64,000 nucleotides of DNA from CAZHVS01 sp964536015. Its GTDB lineage: Bacteria; Bacteroidota; Ignavibacteria; Ignavibacteriales; Ignavibacteriaceae. The notes under the pieces are model-generated. The model saw nothing but the letters and a program-made list of their open reading frames with translations. It was not told where the DNA came from and did no database searches. Shown here in pieces: positions 26,128 through 33,894 of the stretch. Each line of letters opens with the position of its first letter. Position 1 is the stretch's first letter. A program made the position numbers and the translations under genes. The stretch is from contig CAZHVS010000006.1 in NCBI GenBank assembly GCA_964536015.1, positions 124,001-188,000 on the forward strand, given 5' to 3'.

Positions 26128-27570
26128 TTGAACCAAAACACCTCTAATGTCAGCGATAAAATTATTAACTACCTTCAGGAACTTTTTGGTAATGAAGAAG
26201 TTGAAAATTATTTACAATTCATTTCGCAAAACACAAACCAATATATTCGTGTTAACAGATTAAAAATATCTGTTCAGGATTTGCAGAAACTACTTCAAAA
26301 AGATTATAATATTCACTCAGAAAAAATCGAATCCATTCCCGGTGCTTTAAAAATAATCTCAGATGAAAATAAACTATTAAGCAAAACGATTGAACACATA
26401 ACCGGCAAGTATTATATCCAGAGCCTCTCTTCAATGGTTCCACCGCTTGTCCTTTCTCCTTGTCATGATGATATTGTTCTCGACCTTTGTTCTGCCCCAG
26501 GTTCTAAAACTACACAACTTGCCGAAATGATGAATAATAAAGGAACACTCATTGCTAATGAAGTGCAAATGGACAGATTAAAATCTCTTGTTTATAATAT
26601 CGACAGAATGAGCATTTCAAATGCGGGAATAATGCATACAAAAGGTGAATGGCTTCAACAATATTATGAGAATCATTTTGATAAAATTCTTGTCGATGCT
26701 CCTTGCAGCGGTCTTGGTATTATTCAAAAAAAGGGAGAAGTAAGCAATTGGTGGTCAGTCGATAGAGTAAAAAATTTATCAGACTTGCAATACAAACTGC
26801 TTGTCGCTGCTGTTAAAATGTGTAAACCCGGTGGTGAAATTGTTTACTCAACCTGTACAATGACTATTGAAGAAAATGAAATGGTAATTGATAAAGTCTG
26901 TTCAAAGTATCCCCTTGAAATTGTACCCGTAGAAGTGCCAGTTAATTCTGTTGAAGCCTTTACTTCTTTCAAAGAAAATTCCTTCATAAAAAATTTGAAC
27001 AAAGCCAAAAGAATAATCCCATGGAAAATAAATTCAGAGGGATTCTTTCTTGTTAAGCTCAGAAAAACAGAATACACCCAGCCTAATTCTGAAATAAAAA
27101 AAATAACCCCTTCAATAATTTTTACTCCACATAATAAGCTTTCTCATTTTTTTTCTCAGTTGAATGATGAGTTTGGAATTAATGAAAATATTTTCCATAA
27201 CTACAAATACATAGTAAAGACAAATGATATTTTCTTTGTTGATGCAAACTGGGTTGATGATTATCCAGATAAATTCACTCGTATTGGTATAAAGTTCGGC
27301 TCGATAGATAAAAACAAAAAGTTCATACTTCACACAAATGCAGTAGAGATTTTTCAAAAATATATTTCAAAAAAAATAATCACTCTTCAAGACAATAATG
27401 AACTAAAAAAATATCTTGAAGGTGGGATAATCAAAAGAGAAACAGGACTAAGAGGACAGGTAGTAATCAAATACAAATATTCAATCATTGGAACTGCTGT
27501 AGTCTCAGATAACGGAATAAAAAGCCGCTTCCCACGTGCTAAAAGAACGCAGGAAATACATAAAGATTAA
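26128..27570 (+). CDS. RsmB/RsmF-type rRNA cytosine-C5 methyltransferase
   Basis: A 480-residue SAM-dependent RNA m5C methyltransferase. Motif I is DLCSAPGSKTTQLAE; the two catalytic cysteines are in VDAPCSGLG (motif IV) and YSTCTMTIEENE (motif VI). A C-terminal region (residues 330-480) with GIKFGSIDKNKKF and YSIIGTAVVSDNGIKSRFPRAKR resembles the PUA-like extension of RsmF/YebU, suggesting a 16S rRNA target. The start is TTG at 26128, 3 nt after the bshA stop codon. Confidence 0.9.
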   Translation: MNQNTSNVSDKIINYLQELFGNEEVENYLQFISQNTNQYIRVNRLKISVQDLQKLLQKDYNIHSEKIESIPGALKIISDENKLLSKTIEHITGKYYIQSLSSMVPPLVLSPCHDDIVLDLCSAPGSKTTQLAEMMNNKGTLIANEVQMDRLKSLVYNIDRMSISNAGIMHTKGEWLQQYYENHFDKILVDAPCSGLGIIQKKGEVSNWWSVDRVKNLSDLQYKLLVAAVKMCKPGGEIVYSTCTMTIEENEMVIDKVCSKYPLEIVPVEVPVNSVEAFTSFKENSFIKNLNKAKRIIPWKINSEGFFLVKLRKTEYTQPNSEIKKITPSIIFTPHNKLSHFFSQLNDEFGINENIFHNYKYIVKTNDIFFVDANWVDDYPDKFTRIGIKFGSIDKNKKFILHTNAVEIFQKYISKKIITLQDNNELKKYLEGGIIKRETGLRGQVVIKYKYSIIGTAVVSDNGIKSRFPRAKRTQEIHKD

Positions 27571-27583
27571 AACAGGAATATTT

Positions 27584-27928
27584 ATGGCTGTCAACATTCA
27601 AATCTTCGGAACAAAAAAATGTAAAGAAACACAAAAAGCTGAACGCTTTTTCAAAGAAAGAAGAATTCAATTTCATTTTAGAGATTTAACTGAAAAAGGA
27701 ATTGCAAAAGGAGAACTTGATAACATTTCTAAAATCATTCCCGTTGATGAATTAATTGACCGTGAAAGCACTCAATTCCGAAAGAGAAATCTTGCATATA
27801 TGAGTTTTAATATTGAAGAAGAACTTCTTAACGATGCACTGCTTTTTAAAACTCCGATTGTAAGAAACGGTAGAGAAGTTACAATTGGTTATCAACCTGA
27901 AGTCTGGAAAAAATGGCTAAGCTTATAA
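27584..27928 (+). CDS. ArsC/Spx-family thioredoxin-fold protein
   Basis: A 114-residue protein of the ArsC/Spx/YffB superfamily. It begins VNIQIFGTKKCKETQKAERFF, with one cysteine at the place of the catalytic Cys; the RRIQFHFRDL and TPIVRNGREVTIGY segments (cis-Pro) are conserved. Catalytic arsenate reductases need arginine residues I cannot confirm, so it may be a glutathione- or bacillithiol-linked reductase instead; bshA two genes upstream makes a thiol link attractive but unproven. The ATG at 27584 has AGGA 6 nt upstream and is preferred over the longer frame, which overlaps the methyltransferase gene. Confidence 0.8.
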   Translation: MAVNIQIFGTKKCKETQKAERFFKERRIQFHFRDLTEKGIAKGELDNISKIIPVDELIDRESTQFRKRNLAYMSFNIEEELLNDALLFKTPIVRNGREVTIGYQPEVWKKWLSL

Positions 27929-28101
27929 GGTGAAAAATGAAAACTAAAATCTCTTCCTTCTCCTCAAAGTATAGTTTCCTACTATATAAGCATAGAATAT
28001 TACTACATTAGTATCTAATTCTACTATACTATCTTGTAATAAAACTATAATAGAAATACTCGAACACCTAAAAAAAGTAATTGATGAAACAAAAAGTAAC
28101 T

Positions 28102-28135
28102 TAAACAAAAATGCCACCTGAACTCAGATGGCATT
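28102..28135 (-). terminator. Intrinsic terminator of glnA
   Basis: AATGCCACCTGA (28110-28121) and TCAGATGGCATT (28124-28135) pair with a single G-U in the minus-strand RNA, followed by TTTTGTTT. It lies about 25 nt after the glnA stop codon. The region 27929-28100 upstream of it is AT-rich and holds no gene I can support. Confidence 0.8.
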
Positions 28136-28160
28136 AATTTAACAATAAATCACTCTGTTC

Positions 28161-29588
28161 TTAGCAGTCATAATACAGAGCAAACTCATAAGGATGAGGC
28201 TGCAATGCCATTGGTTTAATTTCTTTTTCAAATTTATACTTTATCCAGGTTTCTATTACATCAGGAGTAAATACATCACCCTTAAGCAAATAGTTATGGT
28301 CTTTTTCTAAAGCATTCATAGCTTCGTTTAAACTTCCCGGTGTTGATGGAACACCCTTAAGCTCTTCAGGTTCCATATCATAAATATCTTTATCAAGCGG
28401 CTCACCCGGATCAATCCTGTTTATTATTCCATCCAATCCCGCCATCAATATTGCCGAGAATGCAAGATAAGGATTACTTGTTGCATCAGGACATCGGAAT
28501 TCAACCCGTTTACTTTTTGGATTTGTTGAATACATTGGAATCCGTATTGCTGCACTCCTGTTCCGCATTGAATATGCAAGGTTTACCGGTGCTTCATAAC
28601 CCGGAACCAATCGTTTGTAAGAGTTTGTTGTTGGATTTGTAAATGCAAGCAATGAACCAGCGTGTCTCAACAGTCCACCAATAAAGTACAAACCCATTTC
28701 ACTCAAGTTTGCATAACCATTTCCGTAAAACAAAGGCTTACCTTTTTTCCATAAAGAAGTATGAACATGCATACCGCTTCCATTATCTCCAAATATAGGT
28801 TTAGGCATATATGTTACAGTTTTGTTATTCATTTTAGCTGTGTTTTTAACAATGTACTTAAACATCAATAATTGATCTGCAGCCTTAAGTAAAGGTTGAA
28901 AACGTAAATCTATCTCGCATTGTCCACCGCTAGCAACTTCGTGATGTTGTGCTTCAACTGGAATTCGGCAATTCATAAGATTAATGACCATTTCGTTTCT
29001 TAAATCATTCAATGCATCAGTCGGAGGAACAGGAAAATATCCTTCCTTATAACGAATTTTATAACCAAGATTCGGATTTTCTTCTCTACCGCTATTCCAT
29101 TTCCCTTCAACAGAATCAACATAATAAAAACTTCCATTCGGTTCAGAATCAAAACGGACATCATCAAAAACAAAAAATTCTGCCTCAGGTCCATAATAAG
29201 CAGTATCTGCAATACCTGTCAACTTCAAATATGCTTCAGCTTTTTGTGCAATATTTCTCGGGCAACGGGAATATTTTTCTTTCGTAGCTGGTTCATATAC
29301 ATCACAAATAAGACTTATTGTCGGCGCTTTAACAAATGGATCAACAAACATCGTTTCCGGATCAGGGATGATTAACATATCACTTTCATTAATTGCTTTC
29401 CATCCACGGATAGATGAACCATCAAAACCATAACCATTTTCAAATGAACTTTCACTTAATTCCGTAACAGGAACTGAGAAATGCTGCCACTGTCCCGGAA
29501 AATCCATGAACTTCAAATCAAGAAATAATATCTTATTATCTTTAACATACTTTAACACTTTCATAATTGTAGAAGAATTTTTTGCCAT
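28161..29588 (-). CDS. glnA: Type I glutamine synthetase
   Basis: ATP-dependent synthesis of glutamine from glutamate and ammonia; the main ammonium-assimilation enzyme. The 475-residue length matches GSI. Motifs seen: GFDGSSIRGWKAINESDM, the metal-binding FGDNGSGMHVHTSLW, NRSAAIRIP and RVEFRCPD. The segment PLDKDIYDMEPEE carries a tyrosine (about residue 403) aligning with the adenylylation Tyr of the GSI-beta group, so adenylyl control is possible. The Lrp-type regulator gene lies directly upstream on the same strand. The 80-nt spacer holds a short inverted repeat TACTC/GAGTA at 29625-29639. Ribosome site AAGGAAAAG precedes the ATG. Confidence 0.97.
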   Translation of the reverse strand: MAKNSSTIMKVLKYVKDNKILFLDLKFMDFPGQWQHFSVPVTELSESSFENGYGFDGSSIRGWKAINESDMLIIPDPETMFVDPFVKAPTISLICDVYEPATKEKYSRCPRNIAQKAEAYLKLTGIADTAYYGPEAEFFVFDDVRFDSEPNGSFYYVDSVEGKWNSGREENPNLGYKIRYKEGYFPVPPTDALNDLRNEMVINLMNCRIPVEAQHHEVASGGQCEIDLRFQPLLKAADQLLMFKYIVKNTAKMNNKTVTYMPKPIFGDNGSGMHVHTSLWKKGKPLFYGNGYANLSEMGLYFIGGLLRHAGSLLAFTNPTTNSYKRLVPGYEAPVNLAYSMRNRSAAIRIPMYSTNPKSKRVEFRCPDATSNPYLAFSAILMAGLDGIINRIDPGEPLDKDIYDMEPEELKGVPSTPGSLNEAMNALEKDHNYLLKGDVFTPDVIETWIKYKFEKEIKPMALQPHPYEFALYYDC

Positions 29589-29668
29589 AATACTTTTCCT
29601 TTTAAATAATTAATAAATTCACTTTACTCAAATCGAGTACAAAAAAAGATCGCCAGATAAAACTTATT

Positions 29669-30115
29669 TCAGATAGACAGAGAGTTTGTTTCTTTTATTG
29701 TAGAGAGGACAAAATATGTTTTTGTACTCAACACACCAGGCCAGCCCTGAATTTCACCTAGTAAAGTTTCTAGGTCTTCAGAATTTTTAGCAATAACTTT
29801 TAAGATGTGAGAACCTTCTCCAAGTACCGAATGACATTCGAGGATCATTGGATGTTTTTCAACTTTAGTCACTAGTTGTTTATAATGCTTTGATGATTCC
29901 ATTATCACCATTACAAAAGCCATAATATCATAACCAAAAGCTTTTTTATTTAAACGAACTGTGTAACCTTCTATTATTCCTTTTTCTTCAAGTTTATTAA
30001 GTCTTTCACTTACTGAAGGAATTGAAAGACCAATCTCTTCCGCAATCTGACTTCTTTTAGTTCTTCCTTGTTGCTGTAAGAGGGAAAGAATTTTAGTATC
30101 TAAGTTATCTAACAT
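29669..30115 (-). CDS. Lrp/AsnC-family transcriptional regulator
   Basis: A 148-residue regulator. The N-terminal winged helix-turn-helix is seen in ILSLLQQQGRTKRSQIAEEIGLSIPSVSERLNKLEEKG, and the C-terminal RAM ligand domain as the betabab fold MAFVMVIMESSKHYK to ILKVIAKNSEDLETLL. Members sense amino acids and control nitrogen and amino-acid genes. Being immediately upstream of glnA on the same strand, it probably regulates itself and glnA; the effector may be glutamine or another amino acid, which is inference. Confidence 0.92.
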   Translation of the reverse strand: MLDNLDTKILSLLQQQGRTKRSQIAEEIGLSIPSVSERLNKLEEKGIIEGYTVRLNKKAFGYDIMAFVMVIMESSKHYKQLVTKVEKHPMILECHSVLGEGSHILKVIAKNSEDLETLLGEIQGWPGVLSTKTYFVLSTIKETNSLSI

Positions 30116-30245
30116 ATTTTTCCTTATTTATTTAGGTTAATTTATTTTCTTATTGTTAATATAAAGGCATTTGCTCTTTTTTGCAAGAATATTTTCTAAA
30201 TCATTAGCATTATACAAAAAGATTTTGCTTACAATTATATTTACA

Positions 30246-31295
30246 ATGAAGAAAAAATTAATTATGCGAATTACAGACAGAACAAAAATTAAAAACATAC
30301 TTGTAATAAGTATAAAGTACCTGGGTGACCTGGTTGTGCAGACACCAGCTTTCAAATCGCTAAGAGCAGCTTATCCGGAAGCAAGAATTACATTAATGCT
30401 TAGGAAAGAGTTTCAAAGCCTTTTTTACAACTCTCCTCTGTTTGATAATTTAATACCTGTTGACTTTACAATCAAGAACTTAAAAGGATTAGCAAGATTA
30501 AAAGAAGAAAAAAAAATCGTTAGCCAATTAAGATCACAAAAATTTGATGCTGTATTAAATATGCAGGCTGGTGATCGTTACACTTTATGGGCTTGGTTAT
30601 CAGGAGCTAAGTATCGAATTGCCCCGCAAAAACAAAGTCTGCATTATTTAAATAACATTAGTGTAAGTGTTGAAGAAGATACTATAAGTTATCTCGATTA
30701 TTATCTGAAAATAACTGAATCATTTGATATACCAGCAATTACAAAAGAAACCGAGATTTATATTAATGACACTTATCGTGAATGGGCAATGCAATTTTTT
30801 AACGATAATAAGCTGCAAAATAAGATAGTAATCGGAATTCATCCCGGTGCAAGTATGAAAAGTAAAGTGTGGCACTGGAAAAATTATTCTGCATTAATTG
30901 AACAATTAAGCATTCACCCAAATGTCAAAGTAATTTTATTTTGTGGACCAAAAGAGAAAGAAATTGTTTCGCATATATTAAATTCTTTTACGTATCAACT
31001 TATTGTAGCTGATACTTCTGATGACATAAATAAGCTTTCTGCATTAATGACAAAATGTAATTTGTGTTTAACCAATGATTCGGCAGCTCGTCACTTATCT
31101 GTTGCGGTTAAAACAGCAACCCTATCATTAATTCCTGCTGATTATGTTAAATGCTGGGATTTTTATTCCGAGGAAAACAAACATTACAGTTTAATTGGTA
31201 AAAGGATTTTGTCGGAAAAAGAAAATGAATCCTTTCTTGATGGAATTACAGTAGAAAGTGTACATCAAAAAATTAAGGAACTTTTGCAATTATGA
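30246..31295 (+). CDS. GT9 heptosyltransferase-like glycosyltransferase, first
   Basis: A 349-residue glycosyltransferase family 9 protein (ADP-heptose:LPS heptosyltransferase type). It begins ILVISIKYLGDLVVQTPAFKSLRAAYP, the family's N-terminal signature with the catalytic Asp, and carries the C-terminal donor-binding HPGASMKSKVWHWKNY and LTNDSAARHLSVAV motifs. The ATG at 30246 is preferred; the open frame extends upstream to a TTG at 30171, but that 25-residue extension is not family-like. Together with the next gene it probably builds the lipopolysaccharide core. Confidence 0.86.
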   Translation: MKKKLIMRITDRTKIKNILVISIKYLGDLVVQTPAFKSLRAAYPEARITLMLRKEFQSLFYNSPLFDNLIPVDFTIKNLKGLARLKEEKKIVSQLRSQKFDAVLNMQAGDRYTLWAWLSGAKYRIAPQKQSLHYLNNISVSVEEDTISYLDYYLKITESFDIPAITKETEIYINDTYREWAMQFFNDNKLQNKIVIGIHPGASMKSKVWHWKNYSALIEQLSIHPNVKVILFCGPKEKEIVSHILNSFTYQLIVADTSDDINKLSALMTKCNLCLTNDSAARHLSVAVKTATLSLIPADYVKCWDFYSEENKHYSLIGKRILSEKENESFLDGITVESVHQKIKELLQL

Positions 31296-32326
31296 ATATC
31301 GAACCATCGTCAATAAAAAAAATATTGATCATTAAATGGGGCGCGCTTGGTGATATGGTGGCTTCTACGCCTGCAATTAAAGCCATCAGAAGAAATTTTC
31401 CAAATGCTAAAATATACCTGTTAACTAATAAACTTATGTCGCAGATTGTTCCTCCTAAAAGTATTGTTGATGAATTAATTATTAATGAAGATATTGATGA
31501 CCGTGGAATAAAAGGAATTTTTGCGCTTGTCAAAACAATTTTACAATTACAAAGAAAAAGAATAGATGTTGTTTTCAATTTAAGGTGGACTTCTGATCGT
31601 TGTGCTGTTATTGCAAGGTTATGTGGAGCAAAATATCGAGTTGGAGCTGGTCCGAAAGGAGTGATGAAATTTTATAACATCCAAATAAATCATCCTGCAG
31701 GAAGGTATCATGAAATAAACCGAAATCTTGATTTTGTTAAAGCACTTGGAAATAAAGTTGAAGATACAACTCCTTATACTTTTATTAGCAAAGAAGATTC
31801 TTCATTTGCTGATCATTTTTTCAAGCTCAACAATCTTAACAAAGACACTACGATATGCATTCATCCTGGTGCAAGTAAACCTAATCGTGCTTGGCCTCCT
31901 GAAAGATATGCTGAAATTGCAAAACAAATAACAACAGAATTAAATGTAAACATCATAATTACCTGGGGAAAAAACGAACGAGAAATTGCAAACATCGTAA
32001 AAGATAATAATTCAAATGTATTCATTGCTCCAATGACAAAAACAGTTGGACAACTTGCTGCTTTAATTTCAAACTGTAAAATGTTTATTTCAAACTGCAC
32101 GGGTCCGATGAACGTAGCAGTTGCAGTACGAACTCCGGTAATTGCATTGCTCGGTTCGTCAGATCCAACTGATTGGGGACCATATGGCGAGATTCATAGA
32201 ATAATAAAATCCCCTTTGCAACTTGAACATTATTCAGATGAAACTGAAAGACAAGCCTTTGAAGCTATTGATATTAAAGTTGTCTGGAATTTGGTTAAGG
32301 AAAGATGGGTTGAATTAATAAAATGA
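31292..32326 (+). CDS. GT9 heptosyltransferase-like glycosyltransferase, second
   Basis: A 344-residue GT9 enzyme overlapping the previous gene by 4 nt (ATGA), so the two are translationally coupled. Signature segments: IKWGALGDMVASTPAIKAIRR, HPGASKPNRAWPPERYAEIA, ISNCTGPMNVAVAVRTP and LGSSDPTDWGPYG. The last two are better conserved than in its neighbour. Paralogous pairs of this type usually add successive heptoses to the inner core; the exact acceptor is unknown. Confidence 0.9.
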   Translation: MNIEPSSIKKILIIKWGALGDMVASTPAIKAIRRNFPNAKIYLLTNKLMSQIVPPKSIVDELIINEDIDDRGIKGIFALVKTILQLQRKRIDVVFNLRWTSDRCAVIARLCGAKYRVGAGPKGVMKFYNIQINHPAGRYHEINRNLDFVKALGNKVEDTTPYTFISKEDSSFADHFFKLNNLNKDTTICIHPGASKPNRAWPPERYAEIAKQITTELNVNIIITWGKNEREIANIVKDNNSNVFIAPMTKTVGQLAALISNCKMFISNCTGPMNVAVAVRTPVIALLGSSDPTDWGPYGEIHRIIKSPLQLEHYSDETERQAFEAIDIKVVWNLVKERWVELIK

Positions 32327-32329
32327 AAA

Positions 32330-32458
32330 TTATTTTAAGGTGCTAATCGTTTTCACTTTCTCCCTTCTATAAGTTTTTTTTGACGTAATTACTTTCGGTT
32401 TTTGTTTAGGGAGAGGAATTCGTTTCTTCTTTTTTTCAATTTTAATTTTTTGTTTCAT
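32330..32458 (-). CDS. 42-residue very basic protein
   Basis: A complete small ORF of 43 codons including stop, ending convergent to the GT9 gene 3 nt away. The product has 18 lysine or arginine residues in 42, starting MKQKIKIEKKKKRIPLPKQK and continuing with a Thr/Ser/Lys-rich second half ending TISTLK. It lacks hydrophobic segments, so it is likely a nucleic-acid- or ribosome-associated protein. Small basic proteins of this kind occur in related bacteria, but I cannot name a family. The ATG follows directly the U-tract of the ugd terminator, so it may be expressed by read-through or from a promoter within ugd. Confidence 0.55.
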   Translation of the reverse strand: MKQKIKIEKKKKRIPLPKQKPKVITSKKTYRREKVKTISTLK

Positions 32459-32492
32459 AAAAAAAATGGAGGACTAAAAACTTAATCCTCCA
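32459..32492 (-). terminator. Intrinsic terminator of ugd
   Basis: In the minus-strand RNA, 32482-32492 and 32467-32477 pair as an 11-bp stem with one G-U and a 4-nt loop (core TGGAGGA/TCCTCCA), followed by eight T (32459-32466). It lies 8 nt after the ugd stop codon and ends exactly at the ATG of the 42-residue ORF. Confidence 0.85.
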
Positions 32493-32500
32493 AAAATTTA

Positions 32501-33829
32501 TTATACATTTACATTTTTTCTGCCAATACTAAAATACTTAAATCCTTCTTCCTGCATTTTCTCAGGAGAAAAGATGTTTCTCCCATCGAAAATAAGAAGG
32601 TCTTTTAACCCGCTCTTTAATCTTTCAAAATCAGGATTCCTGAATTCGTTCCATTCCGTAAGTATCAGTAAAGCATCTGCATCAATCAATGCATCATATT
32701 CATTTTCTGCATAACGGATTTTATCATTAAAGAAATATTTGGAAGTTTCATTTGCTGCAGGATCATATGCTGAAACAGAAGCCCCCAATTTTAGTAATTC
32801 ATTGATGATTATAATTGAAGGGGCTTCACGCATATCATCAGTGTTTGGTTTAAATGCCAATCCCCACACAGCAAATCTTTTACCTTTAAGATTTTTTCCG
32901 AAATAATTTGTAATTTTTTCAACCAGTTTAAGTTTTTGTGCTTTGTTAACTATATCTACAACTTCAAGAATTTTCATCGGCGAATTATTTTCTTCAGCAG
33001 TTTTAATAAGTGCATTTACATCTTTTGGAAAACATGAACCACCATAACCAATACCCGGGAACAAAAATCTTTTTCCAATTCTTGAATCGGTCCCCATTCC
33101 TTTACGAATCAGCTCTACATTAGCACCAACTTTTTCGCAGAAATTTGCAAGCTCGTTCATATAAGTAATTCTCATAGCAAGATAGGAATTTGAAGCATAT
33201 TTTGTAACTTCGGCACTTTTAGTATCCATCTCAAGAATCGGATTTCCCTGTCTTACAAAAGGTTCATACAAAGTTCGCATTTTTTCTAATGCTTTTTTGG
33301 ATTCTGCACCAACGACAATTCTATCTGGTTTCATAAAATCTTCAACTGCAAATCCTTCTCGCAAAAACTCTGGATTAGATACAACTTCATAATTCTTTAG
33401 AGAATATTCACTTAAAATTTCTCTTACTTTTTGACCAGTACCAACAGGAACGGTACTTTTGTTTACAATTATTTTATATTCTTTATCCCCAGCCTCCGAT
33501 AGAATTTTTCCGATATCATTCGAAACCTTCATAACATATTGCAAATCGGCAGAGCCATCTTCCCCTTGTGGAGTAGGCAGGCATAAGAAAATAATTTCAC
33601 ACTTTAATACAGCAGCTTTAAGATCATTTGTAAATTCAAGTCTTTTTTTAGCAATGTTTCTGTAAAATAATACATCAAGCCCGGGCTCATAGATAGTTAT
33701 TTCTGCATTTTGAAGTTTTTTTAATTTATCAGGATTGTTATCAACGCAAACAACATTATTTCCCATTTCTGCAAAACAGGTTCCGGAAACCAACCCGACA
33801 TAACCTGTTCCAATAACTGCAATATTCAT
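32501..33829 (-). CDS. ugd: UDP-glucose 6-dehydrogenase
   Basis: Oxidises UDP-glucose twice to UDP-glucuronate using NAD. The 442-residue length is standard. N-terminal nucleotide-binding GTGYVGLVSGTCFAE, the YASNSYLAMRITYMNE helix and the catalytic-cysteine motif GYGGSCFPKD are all intact. The C-terminal domain has the WGLAFKPNTDDMREAPS signature. GGAG lies 8 nt before the ATG. It heads the downstream end of a six-gene minus-strand group rich in sugar-nucleotide enzymes. Confidence 0.96.
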   Translation of the reverse strand: MNIAVIGTGYVGLVSGTCFAEMGNNVVCVDNNPDKLKKLQNAEITIYEPGLDVLFYRNIAKKRLEFTNDLKAAVLKCEIIFLCLPTPQGEDGSADLQYVMKVSNDIGKILSEAGDKEYKIIVNKSTVPVGTGQKVREILSEYSLKNYEVVSNPEFLREGFAVEDFMKPDRIVVGAESKKALEKMRTLYEPFVRQGNPILEMDTKSAEVTKYASNSYLAMRITYMNELANFCEKVGANVELIRKGMGTDSRIGKRFLFPGIGYGGSCFPKDVNALIKTAEENNSPMKILEVVDIVNKAQKLKLVEKITNYFGKNLKGKRFAVWGLAFKPNTDDMREAPSIIIINELLKLGASVSAYDPAANETSKYFFNDKIRYAENEYDALIDADALLILTEWNEFRNPDFERLKSGLKDLLIFDGRNIFSPEKMQEEGFKYFSIGRKNVNV

Positions 33830-33894
33830 TCATTCTCCAAGAATTAGTTTTTTCGTATTCAAAAATAATTAAATTGAACTGATTAAGAAATGAT

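Noticed and set aside
27945..28020. A 24-codon ORF after the ArsC-like gene
   Set aside because: Very short, AT-biased, no family resemblance; a GGTG site upstream is not enough.
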